This document shows positions 33,772 to 42,478 of a stretch of DNA of 64,000 nucleotides, in pieces. The DNA lies in assembly GCA_947499125.1 (NCBI GenBank), contig CANMMP010000005.1, forward strand, positions 124,001 through 188,000. The letters are read 5' to 3'. Each line of letters starts with the position of its first letter. Positions within the stretch are counted from its first letter, which is position 1. Under the pieces are notes generated by a model that ran no database searches, was not told where the DNA came from, and saw only the letters and a list, made by a program, of their open reading frames with translations. This stretch comes from an uncultured Pontibacter sp. GTDB lineage: Bacteria; Bacteroidota; Bacteroidia; Cytophagales; Hymenobacteraceae. Position numbers and translations under genes: made by a program.

Positions 33772-33796
33772 GGGGCTGCTGGCCTGGAACACGATT

Positions 33797-33804
33797 TATA
33801 TTTG
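33797..33804 (+). promoter_or_regulatory. Candidate -7 element for rseP
   Basis: TATATTTG matches TAnnTTTG and ends 16 bp before the rseP ATG. No clear TTG -33 element precedes it. It may give rseP expression independent of dxr. Confidence 0.4.
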
Positions 33805-33820
33805 CATATTTTTTTCTTAG

Positions 33821-35134
33821 ATGGACATAGTAATAATGGTTGCCCAGTTAATTCTGGGTCTAACAATTTTAGTAGGATTACACGAACTCGGTCACATGCT
33901 TACCGCCAAATGGTTTGGTATGCGCGTCGAGAAATACGCTATCGGCTTTCCGCCAAAAGTGCTTAGCAAAAAAATTGGTGAAACGGAGTACATGCTGGGC
34001 CTTATCCCGCTAGGCGGCTTCGTAAAGATATCGGGCATGGTAGATGAATCAATGGACACTGAAGCCCTGAAAGAAGAGCCGAAACCATGGGAATTCCGTG
34101 CTAAACCAGCCTGGCAGCGCCTTATTGTAATGATGGGCGGTATCATCGTGAACGTGATCACGGGTATCGTTATCTACATTGCGCTTACCTATAACTATGG
34201 CGAAAATTATCTGCCTGCAAAAGAAGTAAAGTATGGCATTGCCCCGAACGAGATCGGTAAAGAGATCGGTTTCCAGACCGGAGATAAGGTAGTAGCTATT
34301 AATGGCCGACCGATAGATAAGTTCGAGGATGTATACTCTATAAACGACCTGTTGGAAACAGGCGCATACTATACTATAGAGCGTGAAGGACAGCAGGTAA
34401 AACTACCTGTGCCGGTTGACCTGATGGACAAATTGGCTGATAAAGAAGAGCGTATGCTTTTTGTGCAGCCTCGTACCGTATTTACAGTTGGACAGGTAAT
34501 GGCAGGCAGCAATGCCGCAGATGCCGGTTTACAGGCAGGCGATTATATACTATCGGTTAATGGCCAGCCAACGCGCTTCTTCGATGAAGTGGTACAGACT
34601 TTAGGTGAAAACTCAGGTAAAAAAGTAAGTATGCAGGTAGAGCGCGGCGAAAAAGTGCTTGACCTGAACGTGCAGGTTGATGAAGACGGAACCATTGGTT
34701 TTATTGCCAACAGGCTCCTGAACTACGCTACCAGAGATTATAGTTTAACCGAGGCTATACCTGCCGGAACAGAGCAGGCATTTGGTGTAATTACAGCTAA
34801 CTTAAAAGGCTTCGGCAAGATCTTCCGTGGCGAAGTATCTGCTTCTAAATCGGTGAGTGGCCCTATAGGTATAGCACAGGTTTTCGGCGATACGTTTAGC
34901 TGGTACAAGTTCTGGTCTATTACCGCGATGCTGTCGATGGTGCTGGCATTTATGAACTTCCTGCCTATTCCGGCGCTGGATGGCGGCCACGTACTGTTCC
35001 TTACTTATGAGATGATCAGCGGCCGTAAGCCATCAGACAATTTCCTGGAGAACGCACAGAAAGTTGGTATGGTGTTACTGTTCGGTTTAATGGCCTTCGC
35101 TATCTTCAACGACGTTTTCAAACTGATCTTCTAA
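33821..35134 (+). CDS. rseP: RIP metalloprotease RseP (site-2 protease)
   Basis: The 437-residue inner-membrane zinc protease cleaves anti-sigma factors or other membrane substrates. The HELGH zinc motif lies in the first TM helix (residues 21-25). A second TM follows KPAWQRLIVMMGGIIVNVITG, there are two PDZ-type regions in the periplasm (about residues 135-190 and 210-280, with GFQTGDKVVAINGRPI and AGLQAGDYILSVNGQPT), and the FLPIPALDGGH motif supplies the third zinc ligand. The C-terminal TM helix is intact. A terminator follows at 35161. Confidence 0.95.
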   Translation: MDIVIMVAQLILGLTILVGLHELGHMLTAKWFGMRVEKYAIGFPPKVLSKKIGETEYMLGLIPLGGFVKISGMVDESMDTEALKEEPKPWEFRAKPAWQRLIVMMGGIIVNVITGIVIYIALTYNYGENYLPAKEVKYGIAPNEIGKEIGFQTGDKVVAINGRPIDKFEDVYSINDLLETGAYYTIEREGQQVKLPVPVDLMDKLADKEERMLFVQPRTVFTVGQVMAGSNAADAGLQAGDYILSVNGQPTRFFDEVVQTLGENSGKKVSMQVERGEKVLDLNVQVDEDGTIGFIANRLLNYATRDYSLTEAIPAGTEQAFGVITANLKGFGKIFRGEVSASKSVSGPIGIAQVFGDTFSWYKFWSITAMLSMVLAFMNFLPIPALDGGHVLFLTYEMISGRKPSDNFLENAQKVGMVLLFGLMAFAIFNDVFKLIF

Positions 35135-35160
35135 AGACGCAGTTAACTATAAACAACAAG

Positions 35161-35187
35161 AACGCCAGCGGTAAATCTGCTGGCGTT
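35161..35187 (+). terminator. Intrinsic terminator after rseP
   Basis: A perfect 9-bp stem AACGCCAGC/GCTGGCGTT (35161-35169, 35179-35187) with a 9-nt loop, followed by TTTGTTT. Confidence 0.8.
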
Positions 35188-35307
35188 TTTGTTTATAAGC
35201 CCCGCTAATCCTACATTTACAGCGCCTGAACTATGTACCCGTATTTATGGTTCGGTAATTGCGATGTTCTGCGCACAAGTGTTTTTATACCTGCATACCT
35301 ATAGCCT

Positions 35308-35808
35308 ATGTACCTAAGATCTCTTATAGTTGCAATCGTTTGCCTTTTAAGCAGCTTTACAGCCAGCGCCCACGATTACCACGCCAGCATCACAGACATC
35401 CAGTTCAACCCGAAAACCCAAAGCCTGCAGGTTGCCATTAAGGTATTTACTGATGATCTGGAAAATGCGCTTTCGGTAAGAAATAAAAGTAAAGTAAGCT
35501 ATAGTGCTTCTTCGGATAAGGTAAAACAACTACTGGCAGGTTATATGGCAAGTACGTTCAGGTTCGAGCTTACCAAAGGCAAACCGTTAAAGCAGCAGTT
35601 TATAGGCTCTGAAGAAGAGGCTGATGTGGTTTGGATATACTTTGAAGTGCCCGTTAAGCAGGCTTCGCTGAAAGAACTATACATTGAGAATGGCGTATTC
35701 ACTGAGCTTTTTGACGACCAGATGAACATCGTAAACCTGGACTATAAAGGGGATATGCACAGCATGTTGCTCCAGAAATCGGATAAAGGCAAAAAGCTTA
35801 ACTTCTGA
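35308..35808 (+). CDS. DUF6702-like secreted protein
   Basis: The 166-residue protein starts at ATG 35308 with a signal peptide (MYLRSLIVAIVCLLSSFTASA). HDYHASITDIQFNPKTQSLQ at the mature start and KVFTDDLENAL are typical of a small Bacteroidota family of periplasmic proteins often found near metallopeptidase genes. The rest is beta-rich, with FRFELTKGKPLKQQFIG. Function unknown. Its 3' end overlaps the convergent DUF4184 gene by 11 bp. Confidence 0.7.
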   Translation: MYLRSLIVAIVCLLSSFTASAHDYHASITDIQFNPKTQSLQVAIKVFTDDLENALSVRNKSKVSYSASSDKVKQLLAGYMASTFRFELTKGKPLKQQFIGSEEEADVVWIYFEVPVKQASLKELYIENGVFTELFDDQMNIVNLDYKGDMHSMLLQKSDKGKKLNF

Positions 35809-36550
35809 GTTTTTTGATGACCCGCTGCAAACTATAAAGTATACCCAGCAAAAGTATAGCCAGCAGGCAACCCGCCAGGAAAGGCACTACCAAATACTCC
35901 AGGTTGTTTAACCTAAACCTGCCCGGCAGGTTCAGCAGCATCACGACTGCACCTATAAAACCAACCAGAACCCAGTAAGGGAGCCAGGCAAACATAGTCC
36001 GTGGCTTAACTTCGGCTGACGGGAGGGTACTTATATGCCAGGCCAAAAGCGCAAACCCAACCAAGGTACTGGTGTGCTGCACCACACGCGCCAGTGGCAA
36101 CTCCATAAATCCGATCGATACAAATTGCTGTAAGAACTGACCGTTACGCACAAAATAACCAGTCTGGTGTGTAAAGCTGTCCCAGAACAGGTGGCTGAAC
36201 GAACCAATAAGCGCTGAAACTATAAATACAGGTGCATTACGCAACAGGTAGCTTCCTATACTTACAGGCTTCACGGCCACAGCCCTTTTCCTTAAATATT
36301 CCGGTAATTGCTGCTTTATCTGTTCGCGGAGCAGCACATGAAACACAATGGCCAGCGCAAAGGCCATGGGCAGATTAAAGTATAGCAGGCCTTTTAGCGA
36401 ATGGCTTAACTTACTGAAGTTATAGTAAGGTATAAAGTAGGCAAAATCGGGGGCAATGCTGCCTACCACCAGGCCCGTAACCGAAACCCAGCGACTTTTG
36501 AGGCGCATAAAAGGCAAAACTATAGCGGGGTGTGCGGCCGTAAAGGGCAT
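35798..36550 (-). CDS. DUF4184 membrane protein
   Basis: The 250-residue protein shows the family start MPFTAAHPAIVLPF and VGSIAPDFAYFIPY, a SHLFWDSFTHQTGYFV motif with histidines and aspartate resembling the metal site of YdjM-like membrane hydrolases, and about six TM helices. Function is unknown. It is convergent with the DUF6702-like gene and lies 15 bp after the stop of the OmpA/PorE-like gene on the same strand, so it is probably cotranscribed with it. Confidence 0.85.
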   Translation of the reverse strand: MPFTAAHPAIVLPFMRLKSRWVSVTGLVVGSIAPDFAYFIPYYNFSKLSHSLKGLLYFNLPMAFALAIVFHVLLREQIKQQLPEYLRKRAVAVKPVSIGSYLLRNAPVFIVSALIGSFSHLFWDSFTHQTGYFVRNGQFLQQFVSIGFMELPLARVVQHTSTLVGFALLAWHISTLPSAEVKPRTMFAWLPYWVLVGFIGAVVMLLNLPGRFRLNNLEYLVVPFLAGCLLAILLLGILYSLQRVIKKLRS

Positions 36551-36565
36551 AAAGTATAAAAGAGG

Positions 36566-38548
36566 TTACCGTCTGGCGCCGCGGTCAACTTTTTCAGGTT
36601 TTATTAACCTGAACTCTACGCGGCGGTTTATGCGGCGGTCTTCCTGCGTTTTTTCTTCACGCAAAGGTTTAGAGCTGCCATACCCGATAGATACTATACG
36701 TCCTTCTTTAATGTTGCCTTGTTGCTCAATATAATAACGTATCGCATCGGCCCGGTCCTGCGAAAGGGATTTGTTGAAGTCTGGGTCGCCGGCAGCATCA
36801 GTATGGCCCGATATCTCGAGCTGGTAAGTTGGGTGATCTAACAGGAAAAGTGCTACCTCGTTCAATATCGGCTTCATGTCTTCTTTTATGTCCGACATGT
36901 TCTGGTCAAACTCAATATTCTTAAACACCATCGGCACGCTATAGTCTATCAGCGTGGTCATGATCTTAAATACCGTATCCTGCTGCAGTGCTATCTCTCT
37001 TTCAATCGTGAAAAAGTCAGGGCTTTGTATCAGCATCATGTAGCGGCTGTTGTCTATCAGGTCAAACTCAAACGTACCATCCGGGCGAATGTATTTGGAT
37101 GATATCTCGATGCCATTTTCCAGGTCTATTACCGAAATTATACCCGATAATGGCTTTTGGGTAACGGAATCAAGCAGGGTTCCTTCTACTTTCGTAACGG
37201 CCAGCGGGTGAGCCTCCATCGGCAGCGGAAACGAGAACAGGTCGAGGTTGTGCAGGTCGCTGGCTTCGGAGCGGGCATAGTATAAATTCTTCGATTTAGA
37301 GTCGATGGCAAAGTAGTACTCGCTGCCGCGGCCGTTTACCAATGGGCCAATATTACGTGGTTCCTGCCACTGCCCGCCTACACGGTAGGTTTTGTAAATA
37401 TCGAAATCGCCGAAGTTGTATAGCTGGCCACGCGAGCTAAAGTATAAAACCTGGTAAAGCGGGTGGTAAAAAGGGCTTACTTCACTTTCGCGGGTATTAA
37501 TTACCGGTCCGGCATTTTCGGCAGGCATCCATTCGCCTTTTTTGTTCTTGTAAGTATAGTAGATGTCTGATAAACCGAAGCCTCCTAACCGGTCAGAGGC
37601 AAAGTAAATTGTGTCTTCGCTGGAGGTAAGGGTAGGTTGCGAGTCCCAGGAAGTGGAGTTTACATTAGGGCCCAGGTTCTGTATGTTTCCCCAGGTGCCG
37701 TCATCTGTTTTAGTGGCTACATACAGGTCGCAGTTACCAAAACCATCCGGCGATTCGCAGCGGGCAAAGTATAAAGTTTTGCCATCGCGGCTAAGCGACG
37801 CAGAGCCTTCGTTGTAAATGCTGTTTATAGGTTTGCCAAACGATTGCGCCTCTTCCCAGTAGCCATTTTCCTGGCGCGAGTAAAACAGGTCTTCGTTGGC
37901 GCGGCCGTTCAGGCCCTGTGTATTGCGCTGCGATGTAAAAATAAGGACTTCGTCTTCGGAGTTTATAGTTGGGCCGTAATCCTCAAAAGGGGAATTTATT
38001 TCGTTGCCCATGTTCAGGTAAACACCTTTAGGCGGCTGAAAAGTAGCAATCGATTTACGATACTCTACTAGCTCGTAATAATGCTTAAGCGGTACGTAAT
38101 AGTCTTTGGTGTTTTGCTCCAGCGAATCGTAGTAAGAGTAAACCCGGCGAACATCGGAGCGGTGGTGTTTGAGCACCATGCGGTACAACGACCTGGCTTT
38201 TTCTTCCTGTCCTTGTTTTTCGAGTAGCTGGCCGAGGCGCCATAGCAGGGGAGTGTCTTTGTAAAAGTTTTCTATGCCGAAGTTGTTTACGTATTCTTCC
38301 AGCAGGGGCAGGGCTTCTTTGTAACGGCCTTTTCGTTCCAGCTTTTGTATAGCTGATAGCTTTTTGGGATTCTGGTAATAAGCGATGCGGTTCAGGTTCG
38401 GGAACGAGAGTTGTATCTCCTGCTTCGGGGCTTTTTTATATACCTTTATACCAGACCCCTCGTCCAGAGGAACCTGTTTATAGTCTTGTGCCAGCATATA
38501 GGCCGGCAAAAGTATAAGTAAGAGGCCGAGCAGGTATATTCTGTTCAT
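36566..38548 (-). CDS. TPR-propeller-OmpA envelope protein (PorE-like architecture)
   Basis: The 660-residue protein has a signal peptide (residues 1-20, ending YMLAQ). It continues with TPR-like helices (about 60-150), a PD40/WD40 propeller (about 180-430, with DEVLIFTSQRNTQGLNGR, SRDGKTLYFARC and DTIYFASDRLGGFG), a carboxypeptidase-regulatory-like domain (about 455-530, VEGTLLDSVTQKPLSG), and an OmpA C-terminal peptidoglycan-binding domain (about 545-650, LEISGHTDAAGDPDFNKSLS). This order equals that of T9SS protein PorE, but similar proteins of unknown role are common. There is no lipobox, unlike known PorE. porQ lies nearby. Confidence 0.82.
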   Translation of the reverse strand: MNRIYLLGLLLILLPAYMLAQDYKQVPLDEGSGIKVYKKAPKQEIQLSFPNLNRIAYYQNPKKLSAIQKLERKGRYKEALPLLEEYVNNFGIENFYKDTPLLWRLGQLLEKQGQEEKARSLYRMVLKHHRSDVRRVYSYYDSLEQNTKDYYVPLKHYYELVEYRKSIATFQPPKGVYLNMGNEINSPFEDYGPTINSEDEVLIFTSQRNTQGLNGRANEDLFYSRQENGYWEEAQSFGKPINSIYNEGSASLSRDGKTLYFARCESPDGFGNCDLYVATKTDDGTWGNIQNLGPNVNSTSWDSQPTLTSSEDTIYFASDRLGGFGLSDIYYTYKNKKGEWMPAENAGPVINTRESEVSPFYHPLYQVLYFSSRGQLYNFGDFDIYKTYRVGGQWQEPRNIGPLVNGRGSEYYFAIDSKSKNLYYARSEASDLHNLDLFSFPLPMEAHPLAVTKVEGTLLDSVTQKPLSGIISVIDLENGIEISSKYIRPDGTFEFDLIDNSRYMMLIQSPDFFTIEREIALQQDTVFKIMTTLIDYSVPMVFKNIEFDQNMSDIKEDMKPILNEVALFLLDHPTYQLEISGHTDAAGDPDFNKSLSQDRADAIRYYIEQQGNIKEGRIVSIGYGSSKPLREEKTQEDRRINRRVEFRLIKPEKVDRGARR

Positions 38549-38772
38549 CTTTTAGCTTATGTTACCTGTGAGGCAAAGATATTAATTTAGAACTATAGTA
38601 TTGCAGTTTGCGTGCTTATCTGTTATATTATTTGGGGGATAAAATCTAATTAAGTTAAATTCGACCATTACGTCAGTTATTTATAGTTGGCACAGGTCTT
38701 GACTATTATACTGCAATCTTCAAATTGGCTGCTTATGTGGCTTTTTATGTCATTCTGACATTCATTTAAACT

Positions 38773-41262
38773 ATGAATCATAAATTGAACAACTTTTTGC
38801 ATAACCTACTCCTTAGCAACGCCTCCGATAACGACAGCGATGATCTGATCCCGATCATCACCACAGATCCTGAAGATGAGATCCCGACAGAGGAACTGCC
38901 GCAGGAACTGCCTATACTTGCTGTGCGTAACACGGTGCTGTTCCCTGGGGTGGTATTGCCTATAACAGTAAGTCGTAAAAAATCGGTGCGCCTGGTGCGC
39001 AAAGCCTATAAAGGCGACAAAACCATTGGTGTAGTTGCTCAGAAGAATACAAATGCCGACGACCCAGTTCCGGAAGACCTGTTTGAGGTAGGTACTGTTG
39101 CAAAGATATTGAAGATGCTGGTGCTGCCTGATGGTAATACCACGATCATTATACAGGGCCACAGCCGTTTCAAGATCGAGGAGATCACACAGGAAGACCC
39201 TTACCTGACTGCCAGTGTAAGCTACTGCAAAGAGACCAACCTCAACAAAAAGAACAAGGAAGTGAAGGCCCTGGTACAATCGCTGAAAGATGCGGCTGCC
39301 AAGATACTGAAACTGAATCCGGAGATTCCGCAGGAAGCCCAGGTTGCCCTTGATAACATTGATAGCCCAAGCTTTTTAACGCACTTCCTGTCGAGCAACC
39401 TGAACGTGGAAGTGGCTCAGAAACAGGCGTTACTGGAAGTGAACGACGGAACCGAGCGAGGCACCCAATTGCTACAGTTAATGCTGCGCGAGATACAGGT
39501 GCTTGAGCTGAAGCAGGAGATCCATACAAAAGTACACACCGACATAGACCAGCAGCAGCGCGATTACTTTTTGCGCCAGCAGATAAAAGTGTTGCAGGAT
39601 GAGCTGGGCCAGGAGAGCCCGGACCAGGAGATTGAACGCTTCCGCGATCGTGCATCCAAGAAAAAGTGGCCTGAAGCAGTTGCCAAACACTTTAAGAAAG
39701 AGGTAGATAAGCTGGCTCGCCTTAACCCGCAGGCTGCTGAGTACCCGGTGGCGGTAAACTATATCGAGTTTCTGCTGGACCTGCCGTGGGAAAGCTATAC
39801 CAAGGATAACTTTAACCTGAAGCGCACTAAAAAGATACTGGATGCCGACCACTATGGCCTGGAGAAAGTAAAAGAACGCGTTTTAGAGTACCTGGCTGTG
39901 CTAAAGCTGAAAAACGACATGAAGGCGCCAATCCTTTGCCTTTATGGACCTCCGGGTGTTGGTAAAACTTCGCTTGGCCGTTCTATTGCTACAGCGCTGG
40001 GTCGTAACTATGTCAGAATGTCACTGGGTGGGGTGCGCGACGAAGCAGAGATCCGCGGTCACCGCAGAACTTATGTGGGCGCTATGCCAGGCAAGATCAT
40101 CAGCCAGATAAAGAAAGTAGGCTCAGGTAACCCGGTTATTATACTCGACGAGATCGATAAGCTGGCATCTGATTTCCGTGGCGACCCATCTTCAGCGCTA
40201 CTGGAAGTGCTGGACCCGGAGCAGAACCATACCTTTATGGATAACTACCTGGATGTGGAGTACGATCTGTCTAAAGTTCTTTTCATAGCTACTGCCAACT
40301 CACTGGATACGATACAGCCTGCCCTGCGCGACCGTATGGAGATTATTGAGCTGACCGGCTATACGATGGAAGAGAAGCTGGAAATAGCGAAGCGCCACCT
40401 GGTACCAAAACAGATAAAAGATCATGGCCTGGCTGAAGACGATGTAAAGATCACAAAAGCTGCTTTGCAACGGGTAATTGAAGATTATACCCGCGAGTCG
40501 GGAGTGCGTAGCCTGGAGCGTAAAATAGGGCAGTTGGTGCGGCACATTGCCAAACTGAAAGCCATGGAAGAAGAATTCCCGGGCACGCTTAAGCCAGAAG
40601 AAGTTGAAAAGATCATGGGGCCTCAGATCTTCGACAAAGAGATTTACCAGGATTTTGAAACGGCCGGTGTAGTTACAGGTCTGGCCTGGACCTCGGTTGG
40701 TGGCGACATACTGTTCGTGGAATCTATACTTAGCAAAGGCAAAGGCAAACTTACTTTGTCGGGCCAGCTGGGCGATGTGATGAAGGAATCGGCGGTAACG
40801 GCGCTTTCTTACTTAAAGGCCCATGCCAACCTGCTGGATATCGACTACAGGATATTTGAACAATACGACCTGCATATCCACTTCCCGGAGGGTGCGGTTC
40901 CGAAAGACGGTCCATCGGCTGGTATTGCCATTTTTACATCCATTGCTTCAGTATTTACGCAGCGCAAAGTACGCTCTAAACTGGCCATGACCGGCGAAAT
41001 TACCTTACGTGGCAGAGTGTTGCCTGTGGGCGGTATTAAAGAGAAGATACTGGCAGCTAAGCGTGCCGGCATTACTGATATTATACTTTGCAGCAAAAAC
41101 CGCAAGGATATTAACGAGATCCCGGACCAATACATAAAAGGCGTTACGATCCATTACGTGGACAGAGTGGACGAAGTAGTGAAGATCGCGCTGCTGGATG
41201 TGAAGGTGAAGAACCCGCTCGACCTGACCGTGACGGAAGACAGAAAAGTGGAAGTTGAGTAG
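38773..41262 (+). CDS. lon: ATP-dependent protease Lon
   Basis: The 829-residue cytoplasmic protease degrades misfolded and regulatory proteins. The N-terminal substrate domain spans about residues 45-250 (LPILAVRNTVLFPGVVLPI), and a helical linker follows. The AAA+ domain has Walker A LYGPPGVGKTSLGRSIA at about residue 390 and Walker B VIILDEIDKLASDF. The protease domain has the catalytic serine in PKDGPSAGIAI (about residue 715) and the lysine in KEKILAAKRAGITD. A short acidic N-terminal extension precedes the LON domain. porQ and hslU follow in the same direction. Confidence 0.97.
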   Translation: MNHKLNNFLHNLLLSNASDNDSDDLIPIITTDPEDEIPTEELPQELPILAVRNTVLFPGVVLPITVSRKKSVRLVRKAYKGDKTIGVVAQKNTNADDPVPEDLFEVGTVAKILKMLVLPDGNTTIIIQGHSRFKIEEITQEDPYLTASVSYCKETNLNKKNKEVKALVQSLKDAAAKILKLNPEIPQEAQVALDNIDSPSFLTHFLSSNLNVEVAQKQALLEVNDGTERGTQLLQLMLREIQVLELKQEIHTKVHTDIDQQQRDYFLRQQIKVLQDELGQESPDQEIERFRDRASKKKWPEAVAKHFKKEVDKLARLNPQAAEYPVAVNYIEFLLDLPWESYTKDNFNLKRTKKILDADHYGLEKVKERVLEYLAVLKLKNDMKAPILCLYGPPGVGKTSLGRSIATALGRNYVRMSLGGVRDEAEIRGHRRTYVGAMPGKIISQIKKVGSGNPVIILDEIDKLASDFRGDPSSALLEVLDPEQNHTFMDNYLDVEYDLSKVLFIATANSLDTIQPALRDRMEIIELTGYTMEEKLEIAKRHLVPKQIKDHGLAEDDVKITKAALQRVIEDYTRESGVRSLERKIGQLVRHIAKLKAMEEEFPGTLKPEEVEKIMGPQIFDKEIYQDFETAGVVTGLAWTSVGGDILFVESILSKGKGKLTLSGQLGDVMKESAVTALSYLKAHANLLDIDYRIFEQYDLHIHFPEGAVPKDGPSAGIAIFTSIASVFTQRKVRSKLAMTGEITLRGRVLPVGGIKEKILAAKRAGITDIILCSKNRKDINEIPDQYIKGVTIHYVDRVDEVVKIALLDVKVKNPLDLTVTEDRKVEVE

Positions 41263-41263
41263 T

Positions 41264-41381
41264 TATTAATTGTTAAATTGTGGGGCGGTTAAATTGTTAT
41301 TGAGCTGTAGCGGTGTAAAAGCTGTCAGACCTTATAGTTTGAACAAAGATCAACAATTTAATAATTCAGCCATTTAACAAG
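41264..41381. repeat. TTGTTAAATTG-type inverted repeat
   Basis: AT-rich arms (about 41266-41302: ATTGTTAAATTG...TTAAATTGTTATTG; and 41351-41380: CAACAATTTAATAATTCAGC and following) face each other over a 48-bp centre. It is the same style of element as 15890-15967. It fills the lon-porQ gap and ends 11 bp before the porQ start. Confidence 0.55.
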
Positions 41382-41391
41382 TAAGCGTTAT

Positions 41392-42435
41392 ATGAAATAC
41401 ATTGCTGCCCTTTTACTTAGCATGCTGTTTAGCTTTCCGCTTGCAGCGCAGGTAGGAGGGCAGCGTGCTTTTACGTTCCTGGAGTTGCCGGTAAGTGCCA
41501 AACAGGCTGCTTTAGGAGGTATAAATGTAAGCGCTTTCGGGCACGATGTGAACATGGTAGCAGCCAACCCGGCGCTGCTAAACTCTGAAATGGAGCGCCA
41601 GCTAAGTTTAGGTTATATCGGTTATTTAGCCGATATCAAACAAAGTAACCTGGCGTATGCTTTTAACCATAAGAAGCTGGGGCGTTGGGCCGCAAGTATA
41701 AATTACCTGAACTATGGCAATTTTGTGCAGCGCGATGCCACCGGCATGGAAGAAGGCAGTTTTACCGTTAACGATTATACTTTTAACCTGAGCCATGCCC
41801 GGCAGGCCGAAGCCTTTACCATTGGAGCCACTGCAAGGTTAGCTGTGTCAAGTATAGCCGGTAATAAAGCCGTAGGTATTTTAGCTGATGTAGGCGGCTT
41901 ATTTAAACATCCGGAGCGTGACCTTACCGTTGGCCTTGCTTTTAAAAATATCGGTTACCAGCTGAAGCCTTTTGATGATGGCGAACACCAGTCGATGCCT
42001 TTTGATGCACAGTTGGGCGCCAGCTACAAACCCGAACACATGCCTGTACGGCTATCGCTTACAGCACACCACCTTTACCAATTAGACGTTGTATACCTGG
42101 ACCCGAACTCAAAAGGGCAACTGGATGCGAATGGAAACGAAATAAAGGAAGAGAAAACGGTAGGAGACAAGATTGCACGCCATTTTGTGATCGGTACGGA
42201 GTTTATTTTAAGCAAAAACTTTCAGGTGCGCGCAGGGTATAACCATTTACGCCGCAAAGAGCTGCGCCTCGATAATGCATCGGGTGGAGCTGGTTTCTCG
42301 GCAGGTGCCATGTTGCGGGTCAGGGCATTTGAGCTGAACTATAGCAGTGCATTTTACCACCCCGCCGGCGCAAGCCATTATATAACCGTAAGCACCGACA
42401 CAGGCACACTGCTAAAGCGGAATAACAAAGAATAA
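41392..42435 (+). CDS. porQ: Type IX secretion system protein PorQ
   Basis: The 347-residue protein has a signal peptide (MKYIAALLLSMLFSFPLAAQ) and the PorQ start GGQRAFTFLELPVSAKQAAL, then VNMVAANPALLNSEM and a predicted outer-membrane barrel throughout. PorQ forms part of the T9SS attachment complex (with PorU, PorV and PorZ), which removes the sorting tail and links cargo to the surface. The T9SS-tailed protein at 23468-25273 is a likely client. It stands between lon and hslU, 43 bp upstream of hslU. Confidence 0.9.
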   Translation: MKYIAALLLSMLFSFPLAAQVGGQRAFTFLELPVSAKQAALGGINVSAFGHDVNMVAANPALLNSEMERQLSLGYIGYLADIKQSNLAYAFNHKKLGRWAASINYLNYGNFVQRDATGMEEGSFTVNDYTFNLSHARQAEAFTIGATARLAVSSIAGNKAVGILADVGGLFKHPERDLTVGLAFKNIGYQLKPFDDGEHQSMPFDAQLGASYKPEHMPVRLSLTAHHLYQLDVVYLDPNSKGQLDANGNEIKEEKTVGDKIARHFVIGTEFILSKNFQVRAGYNHLRRKELRLDNASGGAGFSAGAMLRVRAFELNYSSAFYHPAGASHYITVSTDTGTLLKRNNKE

Positions 42436-42478
42436 GAATAGCTGTTTAGTCAGCTGTACATTTTAATAAAGTATAAAG

